Notes: generated by a model from the sequence alone, not told the origin. Positions 7,944 to 17,187 are shown, counted from the first letter of the stretch. The stretch is DNA of 64,000 nt from DASRBN01 sp035294305 (GCA_035294305.1 DATGLD010000051.1:248001-312000), one strand, 5' to 3'. Made by a program: numbers and translations.

Positions 7944-9272
7944 TTATTGCGTGAACAGATGAATAGCCTCCGGCCCGATTTCAAGCAAAAGCAACTCGCC
8001 GGGCATCACCGCGACCTCGCGCCACTGAGCCCTGCTCAGGTAGATTTTCAAGTTGGCGCTTTCTGCCATGTCCCGGATTGATGATTGAGACATCCATTGT
8101 GGCCGCACAAGCAGGCGCATCGAGGGTCCCTGTACCTGCGCTTCCAACAGTTCCGCCGGCCACTGTATGGAGCCGCGCTCTGTCCAGGCAGGCGGCGTAT
8201 TGGAGCCGGACCAGCGATGCACCTGAACTTCATCGTTGCGGATACAGCCGGTGATCAATGACGTGGATGCCGGAAATGAAACCATCGAGGGTGGGAGTGG
8301 AAGCCAGGCGGCTGGTGTGATTGAAACGCGTTCCGCAAGCTCAGTTGAGGTGATGGGCGTGAGTAGGCTGGCCGATGAATCGGCAGTGGGCGCGAGCAAC
8401 CGGCCATCGTAGCTTCGCCCCGTAGGGGCCGGTTGCTCGATCTGCGCCAAAGCGTTGGCTTGCGGTAGGTTCAGGAGCAGCGCTTTTGCGGGTGCGTTGA
8501 GCTGATCTTGTGGCGGTGCGGCGAGATAGGCGCTGAAGTGGTTGTCCTGGCCGGCGAGGCGGGCCACGGTTGATGTGGCGGGCGAGAGAAAAATCTCCTG
8601 CACGCTGCCTACCTGGGCGACCTGTCCCTGTTGCAGCACCACTACCTGGTCCGCGAGTTGCTGAACTTCGGTGTGGTCGTGGGTGACCAGCACGATGGGT
8701 ATAGCGAAATGGCGCTGGAATTGTCTCAAGGTGTCGCGCAGGCGCTCGCGCACCGATACGTCGAGGGCGTTGAATGGTTCATCGAGCAGCAGCAGGCGGG
8801 GTCTGGCCATTAATGCTCGCGCCAGCGCGACACGCTGCTGCTGGCCACCGGAGAGGGTGGCAGGGTAGCGGCGCTCCAATCCCTCTAATTCGAGGGCCGC
8901 GAGCAGTTCGTCCAGCCGCGCTTTGTGGGCCGCATCTATTTTGCGGCTGCCGGGCCAATGAATGTAGTGGGGCAGCGCGAACAGGATATTTCCGACAACG
9001 TTCAGATGCGGGAAGAGGGCGTAATGCTGCGGCACATACCCTACGCGCCGCTCCTGGGGTGGCAGATCAACGCCCGAAGCGCTGTCGAAAAGCACCTCTC
9101 CAGCGATTGAGATAGAGCCGCGTTCGGGGTGCAGCAAGCCGGCCAGTCCGCGCAGAGTCAAGCTCTTGCCGGCGCCCGAGAAGCCGAAAAGCACGGTGAA
9201 ATTCAGCGGCACCTGAAAATCGACGGACAGGCGAAAATTGCCCAGGCGATGCTGGAGATTGACTTTTAGCAT
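7944..9272 (-). CDS. ABC transporter ATP-binding protein, molybdate-type (ModC-like)
   Basis: 442 residues. The ATPase core shows Walker A FGFSGAGKS, Q-loop VGYVPQHYALFPHL, signature LSGGQQQRVALARAL, Walker B RLLLLDEPF and the H-loop VTHD. This arrangement matches molybdate/sulfate importer ATPases. The C-terminal ~180 residues end in a TOBE/Mop-like domain (ITGCIRNDEVQVHR, then LKIYLSRAQWREVAVMPGEL). Between core and TOBE lies a linker encoded partly by a dispersed repeat (8376-8395) and a 13-bp inverted repeat, in frame. No permease or binding-protein gene is adjacent, so the assignment to molybdate is tentative. It follows the R2lox gene on the same strand, with a dispersed repeat in the 44-bp gap. 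Confidence 0.75.
   Translation of the reverse strand: MLKVNLQHRLGNFRLSVDFQVPLNFTVLFGFSGAGKSLTLRGLAGLLHPERGSISIAGEVLFDSASGVDLPPQERRVGYVPQHYALFPHLNVVGNILFALPHYIHWPGSRKIDAAHKARLDELLAALELEGLERRYPATLSGGQQQRVALARALMARPRLLLLDEPFNALDVSVRERLRDTLRQFQRHFAIPIVLVTHDHTEVQQLADQVVVLQQGQVAQVGSVQEIFLSPATSTVARLAGQDNHFSAYLAAPPQDQLNAPAKALLLNLPQANALAQIEQPAPTGRSYDGRLLAPTADSSASLLTPITSTELAERVSITPAAWLPLPPSMVSFPASTSLITGCIRNDEVQVHRWSGSNTPPAWTERGSIQWPAELLEAQVQGPSMRLLVRPQWMSQSSIRDMAESANLKIYLSRAQWREVAVMPGELLLLEIGPEAIHLFTQ
8376..8439. repeat. Repeat-derived segment inside the modC-like gene
   Basis: TGAATCGGCAGTGGGCGCGA at 8376-8395 matches intergenic 25721-25740 at 19 of 20 positions. It abuts an inverted repeat, CGAGCAACCGGCC (8393-8405) and its complement (8427-8439). 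The whole is read in frame within the linker of the ATPase. Confidence 0.6.
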
Positions 9273-9288
9273 GTGTACTTAGCCTCGA

Positions 9289-9310
9289 GGGCGACCACCA
9301 GGGTACGCCC
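9289..9310. repeat. Dispersed 22-bp repeat
   Basis: A copy of the GGGCGACCACCAGGGTACGC-type element lying in the short gap between the R2lox stop and the ModC-like start. Other copies are at 10391, 10460 (inverted), 14990, 17377, 18629 and 40604. Confidence 0.75.
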
Positions 9311-9316
9311 TGGTTC

Positions 9317-10234
9317 CTATTCTTCCTCAACAACCTCTGAATCGGCAATCTGGTAGAGTTGCTCCAGGGTTTGCTCGCGCGCGCGTTCAATCCTGGTGAA
9401 GCGCTTGCTGAACTGGCCGGTCGCGTAGTTGACGTATTCTTCCATGCTCAACCCGAACGGCAGTTCAGTGGTATCCTCGTAACCCTCGTAGAGTTCTGTC
9501 ACGACGCCCAGGGCGGGAACCAGCAGCGTGTTCATCTGCTGTTCTACGAAAGGCCAGAGCGATTTGTCCTGGGCGACGAGGCGAGAGATGAGAAACACGC
9601 CATAGGCCAGGTGGCGCGATTCGTCGCGCTTGATCAAACCCACGCCCTGTTTGAGTCCGGGCATGATGTTGTTGCGATCCAGCATGTTGAAGTAGGCGTG
9701 ATAGCCGGTCTCCGCCAGCACTCCCTCGACAATCATATTATAGGTGATTGAGGCACGCAATTGCGCGCCTGGGGAGCTATCGGTGAGCAGGGCGTGCATG
9801 GCCTGTGGGAGTTCTTCGTAGAAGATGCGGCGGTAACTGGGTGTGTGAAACTGGTGCAGATCTCCATGTTCTTGCGCTACCTCGTCCAGGAAACGGCGGA
9901 AGAATTCGGTGTGCTTGGCCTCTTCCCACAAAAATGTGGTGAGAAACATTTCCTCTTCCAGACGGCCCTCTTGCGCTACCACCATGATCAACGGCAGCAG
10001 ATCGAGGGTCACGCTCTCCTCACCGGCTTGAAAGAGCGAAGCGAGCTGTAGCAGCGTTTGCTTCTCTTCGTCTGTGCAGCGCTGCCAATCAAGGATGTCT
10101 TGCGTAAAATCGATACTGCGCGGGTCCCATATACCTAACTTTTTGGCCTTGTGATACAGGCGCATGGGGAGGATGTCATGGCGCAGGCCGCGTTCGCTGG
10201 TTGTCGCGAAAGCCTCGTGAACCGTGTAAAACAT
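9317..10234 (-). CDS. R2-like ligand-binding oxidase (R2lox)
   Basis: A 305-residue ferritin-fold protein of the ribonucleotide-reductase R2 superfamily. Carboxylate and His ligands are visible in GEESVTLDLLPLI, FLWEEAKHTEFFRRFLDE, YNMIVEGVLAETGYHAYF and LIKRDESRHLAYGVF, the two Glu/His pairs of a dinuclear Mn/Fe site. The length and the VEGVLAETGYHAYF motif fit R2lox rather than a true class I beta subunit, and no nrdA is nearby. R2lox proteins assemble a Mn/Fe cofactor with a bound fatty acid and are thought to be two-electron oxidases of unknown substrate. Start ATG 10234. It is followed by the ModC-like gene. Confidence 0.85.
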   Translation of the reverse strand: MFYTVHEAFATTSERGLRHDILPMRLYHKAKKLGIWDPRSIDFTQDILDWQRCTDEEKQTLLQLASLFQAGEESVTLDLLPLIMVVAQEGRLEEEMFLTTFLWEEAKHTEFFRRFLDEVAQEHGDLHQFHTPSYRRIFYEELPQAMHALLTDSSPGAQLRASITYNMIVEGVLAETGYHAYFNMLDRNNIMPGLKQGVGLIKRDESRHLAYGVFLISRLVAQDKSLWPFVEQQMNTLLVPALGVVTELYEGYEDTTELPFGLSMEEYVNYATGQFSKRFTRIERAREQTLEQLYQIADSEVVEEE

Positions 10235-10325
10235 GAATGTGGCTACCTTCTTTCGGCGTAAAGAGCATGGCGATCACAACAGTACGTGATTATTGTACCC
10301 GAAAGAAAGGGGAAATGGCCAGTCA

Positions 10326-10525
10326 ATGAAACATAAGTCATCCCAGATTTCGATACGTGAAGTTGGAGAGGGCGAAAAAGCCGGAATGGCGGGCGACCGC
10401 AAGGGTACGCCCTTACCAGGATGACGTGCTAGTGGTAGGGTGGAGGCGTGTCATAGTAAGGGCGTACCCTTGCGGTCGCCTTTTCGATGCTCATAAGCCT
10501 AGATTCGGGATGACTCGTGTTTCAT
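10326..10525. repeat. Composite nested inverted repeat, ~200 bp
   Basis: Outer arms TGAAACATAAGTCATCCC (from 10326) and a near-complement ending about 10525 (16 of 18 match) enclose an inner perfect 25-bp inverted pair at 10392-10416 and 10456-10480, which are two opposing copies of the dispersed GGGCGACC repeat. It fills the gap between R2lox and the TPR scaffold gene and may act as a terminator for the latter. Confidence 0.65.
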
Positions 10526-10531
10526 CTATCG

Positions 10532-13500
10532 TTAAACGCTCTTCGCCCGCAATTCTTGTAAAGATGCGAGGCGTTCGCGAGCGATAGCGCTACCCGGATT
10601 CACCTTGGCAAGATTTTTATAGACACGGCTGGCCTGCTCGTACTCGCCCACCGACTGGTAGGTTTGCCCAAGCATGTCGTAGGCCTCGTAGTTGTGGCGA
10701 TCAAGCGCGATCAACTGCTGCAAGGCAGCGACGGCTTCCTTTACCTGCTGTGTTTCAAAGTAGTGGCGAGCAATAACCTCCTGGTATTGCGCCGCCTCTT
10801 TTGGACGCCCGATCTGACAGGCATAGCCAACTACTTCACGCAGCAAGCCCATGTCGTCAGGCTTGAGTTCGACGGCACGACGCAGGTTGATAAACGCCTC
10901 TTCGGTGTTGCCCATCTCGGAATTGATGTTGCCGATACGTTGGAGCGCCTCGCCGGCCTCTTCAAACTGGTCGTTGCGCAGGTAGATATCCGCCAGCAAG
11001 CGCAGTTCAGCTATGCCCTCATCGAGCAGGCCACGGTTAACATAGATATCGGCAAGTTCGGCGTGCGCGCGCGGGTCCTGCGGGGCCAGCTGCGCCATCT
11101 CTTTCAGAACGGCCAGCGCGTTATCTACCTGGCGCTTACTGCGATACTGGTGGGCCAGTTCGGCATATTCTTGCAGAGCACTGTTGAGATCACCCTGGCG
11201 CGCGGATATCTCTGCCAGCGTCGAAGCAACTTCATCCTGGTAAGAGGTTTTTTGCTTCACGCGGCGCAGGATCGCCTCCATCTTCTCCTGCTTGCCCGCA
11301 CGACCATATGTTTTCGCCAGCGCCAGGGAGATTTCTACTTCCGGCGCCTGGTGTTCTTCACCCTCCTCGCGGGGGCGAGCCGCCCACACGCTGGGGTCGA
11401 TGGAGCCCTTCGCACCGGTGCGCACGACTTGCAGCGCCTGCTCAAGCTGCTGGATAGCGGCTTCGAGCTTGCCCTGCGCGAGCAGGCACTGCGCCGAACT
11501 GACACGCACTATCACTTCAAACGAGCTATCGCGCATCGCCAGCTGGTAGGCGTCGATGGCCTGGTCGAAATTGCCCGATTGCTGGTGAACCTGGCCAAGC
11601 GCGAAACGCACATCGGCATTGTTCGGATAAATTTCCGCCGCCGCGTTATATTCGCGCACCACCATGTCATAGTTTTTCAGGCCCTCGCCTCGCAATTGCC
11701 AGCGAATGCGGCTCAACACTTCCAGCGTTGTGGCCCGCGGCGTGCCGATGCCGGTAATCATGGCAATGTGCCAGCGCACCAGAGCAGTGATGTTGCGCGG
11801 GTCTATCTGTAAGACCCGCTGGTATTCCGCGACTGCTTGCTGGGAACGTCCCAGCTTCTGCAAGGCCAGCGCGTAGTTCAGGCGCGTGGGCACGTTCGTG
11901 GGATTTTCCTGCAAGGCCTGCTCGAGTTCGGTCAGCGCGCGATCCATGTAACCCAGGCGCAAATACGACTCTGCGGCCAGGGTGCGCTCGCGCAGCAAAT
12001 CTTCCTTATTGCCCTGTGAGGCCAGCAGGCTAATCAGGCGCATGCGGTATGTCAGGTTATCAGGCTCCAATTGCAGGATGCGCCGGTAGGTTGCGACGGC
12101 ATCATCGATACGCCCACTGACGATATAGGTATCGATCAGAATGGCGTACTTGGTGATCGCCTGTTCGATCTTGCCCTGGCGCACATAGATTTCGCACAGC
12201 ACCTGGTGGATATCCAGGTACTGCGGTGCCATATCGATCACGCGCAGGCACTCTTCGGCAGCAGGAATGAGCAGGCCATGGTCGATGTAGCGCTGGATAT
12301 CCTGCATGGATTGCACTACCTGCAGGCGAATCTTCTCAGGCAGATTGGCAGTGCTGACCAGGACGGATTCGGCGACCTGCTGCCAGGCCTCATCTTTCCC
12401 GGCGGTTCCCGCTATCTGGCTCAAGAGGTCTTCGACGGTACTCTTCGACGTTTTCGTGCCTGGAACTTGCAACACCGGGCTGGCCTGCTCGATTACCGGC
12501 TCAAGCTTGGGAGTAACCGGTATCCCTGGCACTTCTGGCGCGACCGGTATTTCTGGCGGCGCGGACGGTGACATAGGCCTATCAACGACAGGAGCATTCG
12601 CCGCCGGTGCGCCGGAACCAACTGGCTCCGGTTGTGGCACGGACGGCTGCATCACCTGGGTTGGTTGGGCAGCCGGCACAGGTGGAGGCGCTGCCGGTGA
12701 AGATTCCACCGGAGGAGGCGCGATAAGGACATCCTGCCTTGCCGCGGGCTCGTCCTGCGGCAAGGCGCGTGTTGTGTTGGCCGGCTTCGCGCCGTCCGTC
12801 AACCACGAAGTCGAGGTCTCTGCCGCCGATTCCTCCGCCCGTTTCGTCACTTTACCGGCAGCGGGTTGAGCCGGCGCATTCGTGGGCAAGGCCTGCTGGA
12901 TGGTTGGCTGCTCGATGAGGGGAGGTTGTGCCTGGGGCGGCTGGGGCGCAGGCGCGGCAGGCGCAGGTGGAGAAGCTGGTGGCGCGGACTGCTTATTAGC
13001 AGGCGTCGTCTTATCCGCATCGTTCAGGATGCCGGTCAACCAGTCGGGTAGCTCCCCAAGTGTACCGGCGGCCGCGGGCGGCATGGAGACGGCGGGAGGC
13101 ATGCCATTGGCCTGGTTACCGGCCGGAGGCGCGGGGGGCATTGGCGGCATAGCGTTCGCGTTAAAGGCCATCGTCGCGGCGTCGGGCACATTTTGATTTG
13201 GCGCCTGGGGCACGAACGACTGCTGCATGGTTGGCATCTGCTCGGCGGGCATCATTGACGCTCTGCTGCCATGAGGCGGTGTTTCCGGCTGCATTGGCTG
13301 CACGGGCGGTTGCATAGTAGGAGCGGATTGTGGGAAAGGCGTGGAAGTTTGCGGCCTTGCCTGAGCAGGGGATGGAGCGGGCATGTTCTGCAACTGCTTC
13401 AGCATGAACTCGACCTGGACAACTTTCTCGTTCCACCCGCGGCTGCGCAAGAAACCCAGCAGCGCGTTATAGACCGTGAAGGCCTGTTCCATCTCGCCTA

Positions 13501-14734
13501 GCTGCCGGTGGGCCTCAGCTGCTTCCTGGCAAAGTTGCACCAGTTGTTCGGATTCTTCTTCGGTCAAGACATCGAGGTTGACGCGATCAACTGCCTCGTC
13601 GAAGTGCATGGTAGCGGTGCGCAAATCACCGCGTGCGCGGTAGCATTGTCCTAACGCATAATAGCAGGAGAGGGCATAGTCAGGATCGTTCAGCAGGGTC
13701 TGGAACTGGCGGATCGCCTCATCCCAGCGCCTCTGTTCCTGATAGAGCCAGCCCAGGAAGTAGCGCGCGTCGGGCCGGTCGAAGCCGCTTTCAAGAATCT
13801 GTTCGCAGAGGTCGATAGCATCGTTAAAACGCCCCTGGGTCTGAAAAGCCTGAGCCTGCTGGAGCACGCCCGTGACCTGGCTTGCTGTGATTCGTTTACG
13901 AGGGCCAGGACCCATGCCGGCGCCGGCTGTCATAGCCGGACCAGGATTAGCTCCCCCATTAAAATTACCCGCGCTGCCCATATTACCCATGATGCCAGTA
14001 TTACCTCCGCTTATATTGCTCATTGTAACGATTTCAGTCGCAGAATTGCCTGTCGCCGCTAACGGGCCAGAAGCTCTACCCTGCGGCTCCGCTGTAGACG
14101 GTAAGGCCGCATCGGTTCCCTGTGCGAGAGAACCTGAGGTTTGCTTTTGCGCCCTTATGCGAGCGAGAAGCTGTTGCGCCTGCGTATTGGTTGCGTCCAG
14201 GCGCAGTATTTCTTCACATTGAGCCTTTGCTGCCGCGCTCTCATTACGTGCCAGGTAGCCCTGCGCGGCAGCCAGGCGCTCCTGAATCATCATACTTAGA
14301 TCTTTTTTTCCACTATAGTAGGCGGCGAGGCGCTCATGTGGCTCTGGATTGCCGGGAGATAACTGAACAGCTCTTTGCCAGGCCGCCTCAGCACGCGCTC
14401 CCTGCCCCGCCTGTGAATATAACTCTGCCAGGTGGAGATACGCTTTATAGGCATCGCCACGCCGGTTAAGAATGACGTAGAGTTCGGCGGTTTTGCTCAA
14501 GGCAATCACATTGCTGGGGTCGCGCTTGAGAATGTGTTCGTACTCATTGAGCGCCTGCTGCCACTGCTTCGTCTGCATGTAGCAGAACCCCAACCCACTT
14601 CGTGCCGCCGCGTCGTCTGGGAACTCCCCTAGTGCTCGCTGGTATTCTGCCGCCGCCTCAGGCCACTGGCTATCCCAACGATAGCGATCCGCCGCATTCA
14701 TTGCTGTACTGAAAACTTGTCTGTTCCCAGGCAT
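10532..14734 (-). CDS. Giant TPR scaffold protein, 1400 residues
   Basis: The N-terminal ~190 residues are TPR units (AAEYQRALGEFPDDAAARSG, LNEYEHILKRDPSNVIALSK). A Gly/Asn-rich linker follows, then a second TPR block (~280-440), then a Pro/Ala/Gln-rich low-complexity region of about 300 residues, and finally ~600 residues of tandem TPRs (ALTELEQALQENPTNVPTRL, AVAEYQRVLQIDPRNITALV, AFINLRRAVELKPDDMGLLR). There is no signal peptide, membrane helix or catalytic domain. It is most likely a cytoplasmic assembly platform. Start ATG 14734 has only a weak upstream site; an ATG 33 nt inside is possible. It is monocistronic in appearance. Function unknown. Confidence 0.85.
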   Translation of the reverse strand: MPGNRQVFSTAMNAADRYRWDSQWPEAAAEYQRALGEFPDDAAARSGLGFCYMQTKQWQQALNEYEHILKRDPSNVIALSKTAELYVILNRRGDAYKAYLHLAELYSQAGQGARAEAAWQRAVQLSPGNPEPHERLAAYYSGKKDLSMMIQERLAAAQGYLARNESAAAKAQCEEILRLDATNTQAQQLLARIRAQKQTSGSLAQGTDAALPSTAEPQGRASGPLAATGNSATEIVTMSNISGGNTGIMGNMGSAGNFNGGANPGPAMTAGAGMGPGPRKRITASQVTGVLQQAQAFQTQGRFNDAIDLCEQILESGFDRPDARYFLGWLYQEQRRWDEAIRQFQTLLNDPDYALSCYYALGQCYRARGDLRTATMHFDEAVDRVNLDVLTEEESEQLVQLCQEAAEAHRQLGEMEQAFTVYNALLGFLRSRGWNEKVVQVEFMLKQLQNMPAPSPAQARPQTSTPFPQSAPTMQPPVQPMQPETPPHGSRASMMPAEQMPTMQQSFVPQAPNQNVPDAATMAFNANAMPPMPPAPPAGNQANGMPPAVSMPPAAAGTLGELPDWLTGILNDADKTTPANKQSAPPASPPAPAAPAPQPPQAQPPLIEQPTIQQALPTNAPAQPAAGKVTKRAEESAAETSTSWLTDGAKPANTTRALPQDEPAARQDVLIAPPPVESSPAAPPPVPAAQPTQVMQPSVPQPEPVGSGAPAANAPVVDRPMSPSAPPEIPVAPEVPGIPVTPKLEPVIEQASPVLQVPGTKTSKSTVEDLLSQIAGTAGKDEAWQQVAESVLVSTANLPEKIRLQVVQSMQDIQRYIDHGLLIPAAEECLRVIDMAPQYLDIHQVLCEIYVRQGKIEQAITKYAILIDTYIVSGRIDDAVATYRRILQLEPDNLTYRMRLISLLASQGNKEDLLRERTLAAESYLRLGYMDRALTELEQALQENPTNVPTRLNYALALQKLGRSQQAVAEYQRVLQIDPRNITALVRWHIAMITGIGTPRATTLEVLSRIRWQLRGEGLKNYDMVVREYNAAAEIYPNNADVRFALGQVHQQSGNFDQAIDAYQLAMRDSSFEVIVRVSSAQCLLAQGKLEAAIQQLEQALQVVRTGAKGSIDPSVWAARPREEGEEHQAPEVEISLALAKTYGRAGKQEKMEAILRRVKQKTSYQDEVASTLAEISARQGDLNSALQEYAELAHQYRSKRQVDNALAVLKEMAQLAPQDPRAHAELADIYVNRGLLDEGIAELRLLADIYLRNDQFEEAGEALQRIGNINSEMGNTEEAFINLRRAVELKPDDMGLLREVVGYACQIGRPKEAAQYQEVIARHYFETQQVKEAVAALQQLIALDRHNYEAYDMLGQTYQSVGEYEQASRVYKNLAKVNPGSAIARERLASLQELRAKSV

Positions 14735-14989
14735 GAAAGGTTCACTTTCTGGTCTATGAGTCGCCGATGGCAGCCTGCAGGATGCCAGGTCGTTTTTGCC
14801 GTATAGTGCAGTTTGTGAGACGCGATGGAGTCCCCACAGGCCACTTCATCTTTACCACGCCTCGCGCTTCACACGCTAGAAGGTCTAGTTAAGTCTAGGT
14901 TACTACAAATTTGACTTTTGTGAGCTACCGGACTCTCTTTTTGGTACTAAAGTACCTTATGGTTCGGCTAGCCTGCAGGGAAGTTTGAT

Positions 14990-15016
14990 GGGCGACCTCA
15001 AGGATACGCCCCTACC
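14990..15016. repeat. Dispersed repeat copy overlapping the yajQ stop codon
   Basis: GGGCGACCTCAAGGATACGC followed by CCCTACC. On the minus strand the yajQ stop TAG (15012-15014) lies inside the element, so the repeat provides the last codon and the stop of that gene. Confidence 0.7.
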
Positions 15017-15506
15017 CTCTATAATTAATGAACTGTAGGGCTACAGGATAGTCCTTCTGCTTGAGCAGTTGGATGACGGCCTGTAGCTCATCGCGGCTCT
15101 TCGCCATCACGCGGACCGCGTCGCCCTGAATCTGGGTGCGCACCTTGGGATACGTATCGCGAATATATTTACTCATCTCTTTCGCCAGTTCCTGCGAGAT
15201 GCCCTGCTGCAACGTGATGACCTGCCTCACGCGCCCACCGGCGGCAGGCTCCTCTTTGCCTGGCTTAAAAATCTTGAGCGAGAGATTGCGGCGCACCGCT
15301 TTGGTCTCAAGAATATCGCGCACACTGCGCAGTGTAAACTCGCTATCTGTGACGATGGTGATCGAGTCTTTAGTCAGCGTAATCTCTGTTTTCGTATCTT
15401 TCAGATCATAGCGGGTCGCGACTTCGCGCCGCGTCTGATCGACGGCGTTCACCAATTCCTGTTCATCGAACTGCGATACTATATCAAATGAACTTTCTGC
15501 GGCCAT
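15012..15506 (-). CDS. yajQ: YajQ/UPF0234 family nucleotide-binding protein
   Basis: 164 residues, the full family length. It carries the hallmark start SSFDIVSQFDEQELVNAVDQ, then ATRYDLKDTKTEITLTKDS, the KPGKEEPAAGGRVRQVITLQ stretch and the end KSRDELQAVIQLLKQKDYPV. YajQ proteins have two ferredoxin-like folds; some homologues bind cyclic di-GMP and act with transcription factors, which is known only from proteobacteria. Start ATG 15506 is preceded by a purine-rich AGGAGGTTTTC. The stop codon is contributed by a dispersed repeat. Confidence 0.9.
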   Translation of the reverse strand: MAAESSFDIVSQFDEQELVNAVDQTRREVATRYDLKDTKTEITLTKDSITIVTDSEFTLRSVRDILETKAVRRNLSLKIFKPGKEEPAAGGRVRQVITLQQGISQELAKEMSKYIRDTYPKVRTQIQGDAVRVMAKSRDELQAVIQLLKQKDYPVALQFINYRG

Positions 15507-15828
15507 GAAAACCTCCTATATACACAGAAAAATGGTACTGAATGGCTACCACGCGGATAAATACTTCCACGGGTTCCACCAGGGATCATACAGTGCTATC
15601 TTCTGGGGAATTGTACCGTAATTTGGGGGAGTTTGCCACTGTTGATGGCGCAGGTGGGGCAGAAGCAGGAGCTGGCTGGGATATTTGGGACACCTGGGAC
15701 ATTTGGGACGGTGTTTCAATTGCATGGATGCGCTTTCTGAGGGGTGATAAATGGGCCTGGACTCGAGATGAGTTGATAATAGGCAAGCACATCATCACGT
15801 GTGAAAGCTGCTGGCGCATCTTGACTAT
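15507..15828. other. 320-bp stretch without a supported gene
   Basis: Both strands contain short open frames, but neither shows family content; the leftward one is a Pro/Ser/Gln low-complexity string. A short imperfect direct repeat with the core TTTGGGAC is visible around 15680-15710. Confidence 0.4.
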
Positions 15829-16152
15829 CTAGCTCCAATCTTCCAGCAGCTTCCATGCCTGCCCGTTCCACTGCCACAGCTTATCCTCGAATATGTCAGT
15901 ATCGTGCGGTAGATGAAATGTTAATTCGATGACAGGCTGAATAGCAACATCATAGACAAGTACTCCATTGTCGCCACCAGGTTGGGTACCATATTGAGAT
16001 ATCCAGTTGGTGCCAGTCCAGAACCAGCCCGGCTGTACGCGATAATCGGTGTTTTGACTATATGCTAGAAGCATCAATATGATTTGTTGGGTTGCTCTGT
16101 CGTAGGCCATTTCCGGGTAATTAAGGTAGAGCCTATCTCCACCCCTTTCCAT
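15829..16152 (-). CDS. Short protein resembling one Kelch-like repeat
   Basis: 107 residues starting at ATG 16152, with AAAAGGA 5 nt upstream. The central part (PEMAYDRATQQIILMLLAYS, then WFWTGTNWISQYG) resembles single units of the MAYDxATxQxxLFGG...WTWxGxxW repeats seen in beta-propeller proteins, and the end repeats the W-W-NG-W pattern (LWQWNGQAWKLL). It has no signal peptide. Because propellers need several units, this is either a remnant of a longer gene or a small stand-alone protein. Confidence 0.4.
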   Translation of the reverse strand: MERGGDRLYLNYPEMAYDRATQQIILMLLAYSQNTDYRVQPGWFWTGTNWISQYGTQPGGDNGVLVYDVAIQPVIELTFHLPHDTDIFEDKLWQWNGQAWKLLEDWS

Positions 16153-16436
16153 AGAGTCCTTTTCGCAACAGTTCGTTGGGCACTGCGATTACGATGAGCA
16201 TTCCCATTTTGGGCGGCCCCTTTGCCTCTACGACAGCGCTATTCTTTCCCTACGCATTCTCAACAGGCAAGGCATCAGACGAAAGAGGTTGTACGAGCAA
16301 GGTCATCCATGCAGATTAATATATTATGTGTATGAATAAAGCAAGTTGAAGAAAATATTCAAATATTCTACTGCGGTTCTTAGTTCGAGGAGCATAAGAA
16401 AACATTTTTGGGGCACTGGAACGGAAGAGGGGCCGA

Positions 16437-16478
16437 ACGCACCCCAGAATTTGTGGGCAGGCAAATTCTGGGGTGCGT
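16437..16478 (-). terminator. Hairpin, 17-bp perfect stem, after the DinB gene
   Basis: Arms 16437-16453 and 16462-16478 (ACGCACCCCAGAATTTG and its complement) with an 8-nt loop, located 6 bp beyond the stop of the leftward DinB gene. Confidence 0.65.
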
Positions 16479-16483
16479 CTCAT

Positions 16484-17008
16484 TTATCGTTGCGAAGCAG
16501 TGACCTCGTGATCTTTAAAGAACACCCGCCAGGGGCCACAACCCAACATAAACGGTTGCATGAGCGCGCGTTCGGCCTGCACGGTATGGTTCAAATCGTG
16601 GGCGGCCCAGGTATGTAGCAGTTGTGCCAGGGTGACGGTACCCAGCTTCGGATGCTGCGCGGTGCGATTCAGGTCTTCGTCTTTCACCTGCGACAAGAGG
16701 GTCAGGCTTTCCTGGCGGTAGCGTGCGAAGTCGGCGGCAAGCTGCTCAGGAGTTTGTGAAGTATGGTCTGAGTGAGGCTCGTTGGGGTCGAAATCGACGA
16801 AATTCTGCGCTGTCAGGATAGCGCGGAAGCGAACGGGAAAGACCAGGAGTTCGGCGTCGACTAAATGTTGCAAGCAATGAAGCGCCGGCCATTCTCCTGG
16901 GGCGGGTGGGCGTGTCAATAGATCATGGGGAAGCGCGCTGGTGAGTTGCTGCCAGCGTTGCGGGGTGGTGGAGAGGATAGCGTGTACGTCATCTAAAAAG
17001 GTATGCAA
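16484..17008 (-). CDS. DinB-family protein
   Basis: About 174 residues of DinB/YfiT-like four-helix fold. Visible: LDDVHAILSTTPQRWQQLTS, the PAPGEWPALHCLQHLVDAEL helix with a candidate metal His, and the C-terminal LAQLLHTWAAHDLNHTVQAE helix with the two further His. Such proteins are metal-dependent thiol-transferase-like enzymes or of unknown function. Start TTG 17008 was chosen because AAAAGGAGG sits 6 nt before it; the frame is open a little further upstream, but that part merely encodes the ribosome site. A hairpin follows the gene. Confidence 0.85.
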   Translation of the reverse strand: MHTFLDDVHAILSTTPQRWQQLTSALPHDLLTRPPAPGEWPALHCLQHLVDAELLVFPVRFRAILTAQNFVDFDPNEPHSDHTSQTPEQLAADFARYRQESLTLLSQVKDEDLNRTAQHPKLGTVTLAQLLHTWAAHDLNHTVQAERALMQPFMLGCGPWRVFFKDHEVTASQR

Positions 17009-17187
17009 TGAGAGCCTCCTTTTGCGAATCAAATCCAGAGTCCATATTTTAACAGGATTATATGATACCTTAAATTGCGGCTCATGTTATGGGCCATTTA
17101 TGTTCAAGCCTGAGAGTCAATCATATTCATAGATGAGGAAGAAAAGAGTTTATTCTTTTCTTTCCGCCAAGCGGCCAGCGCCTTTCC

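Noticed and set aside
9317..10234. Class I ribonucleotide reductase beta subunit
   Set aside because: No alpha subunit nearby, and length and motif pattern fit R2lox better.
10664..11812. 382-codon plus-strand frame within the TPR scaffold gene
   Set aside because: Antisense to tandem TPRs; no start site or family content.
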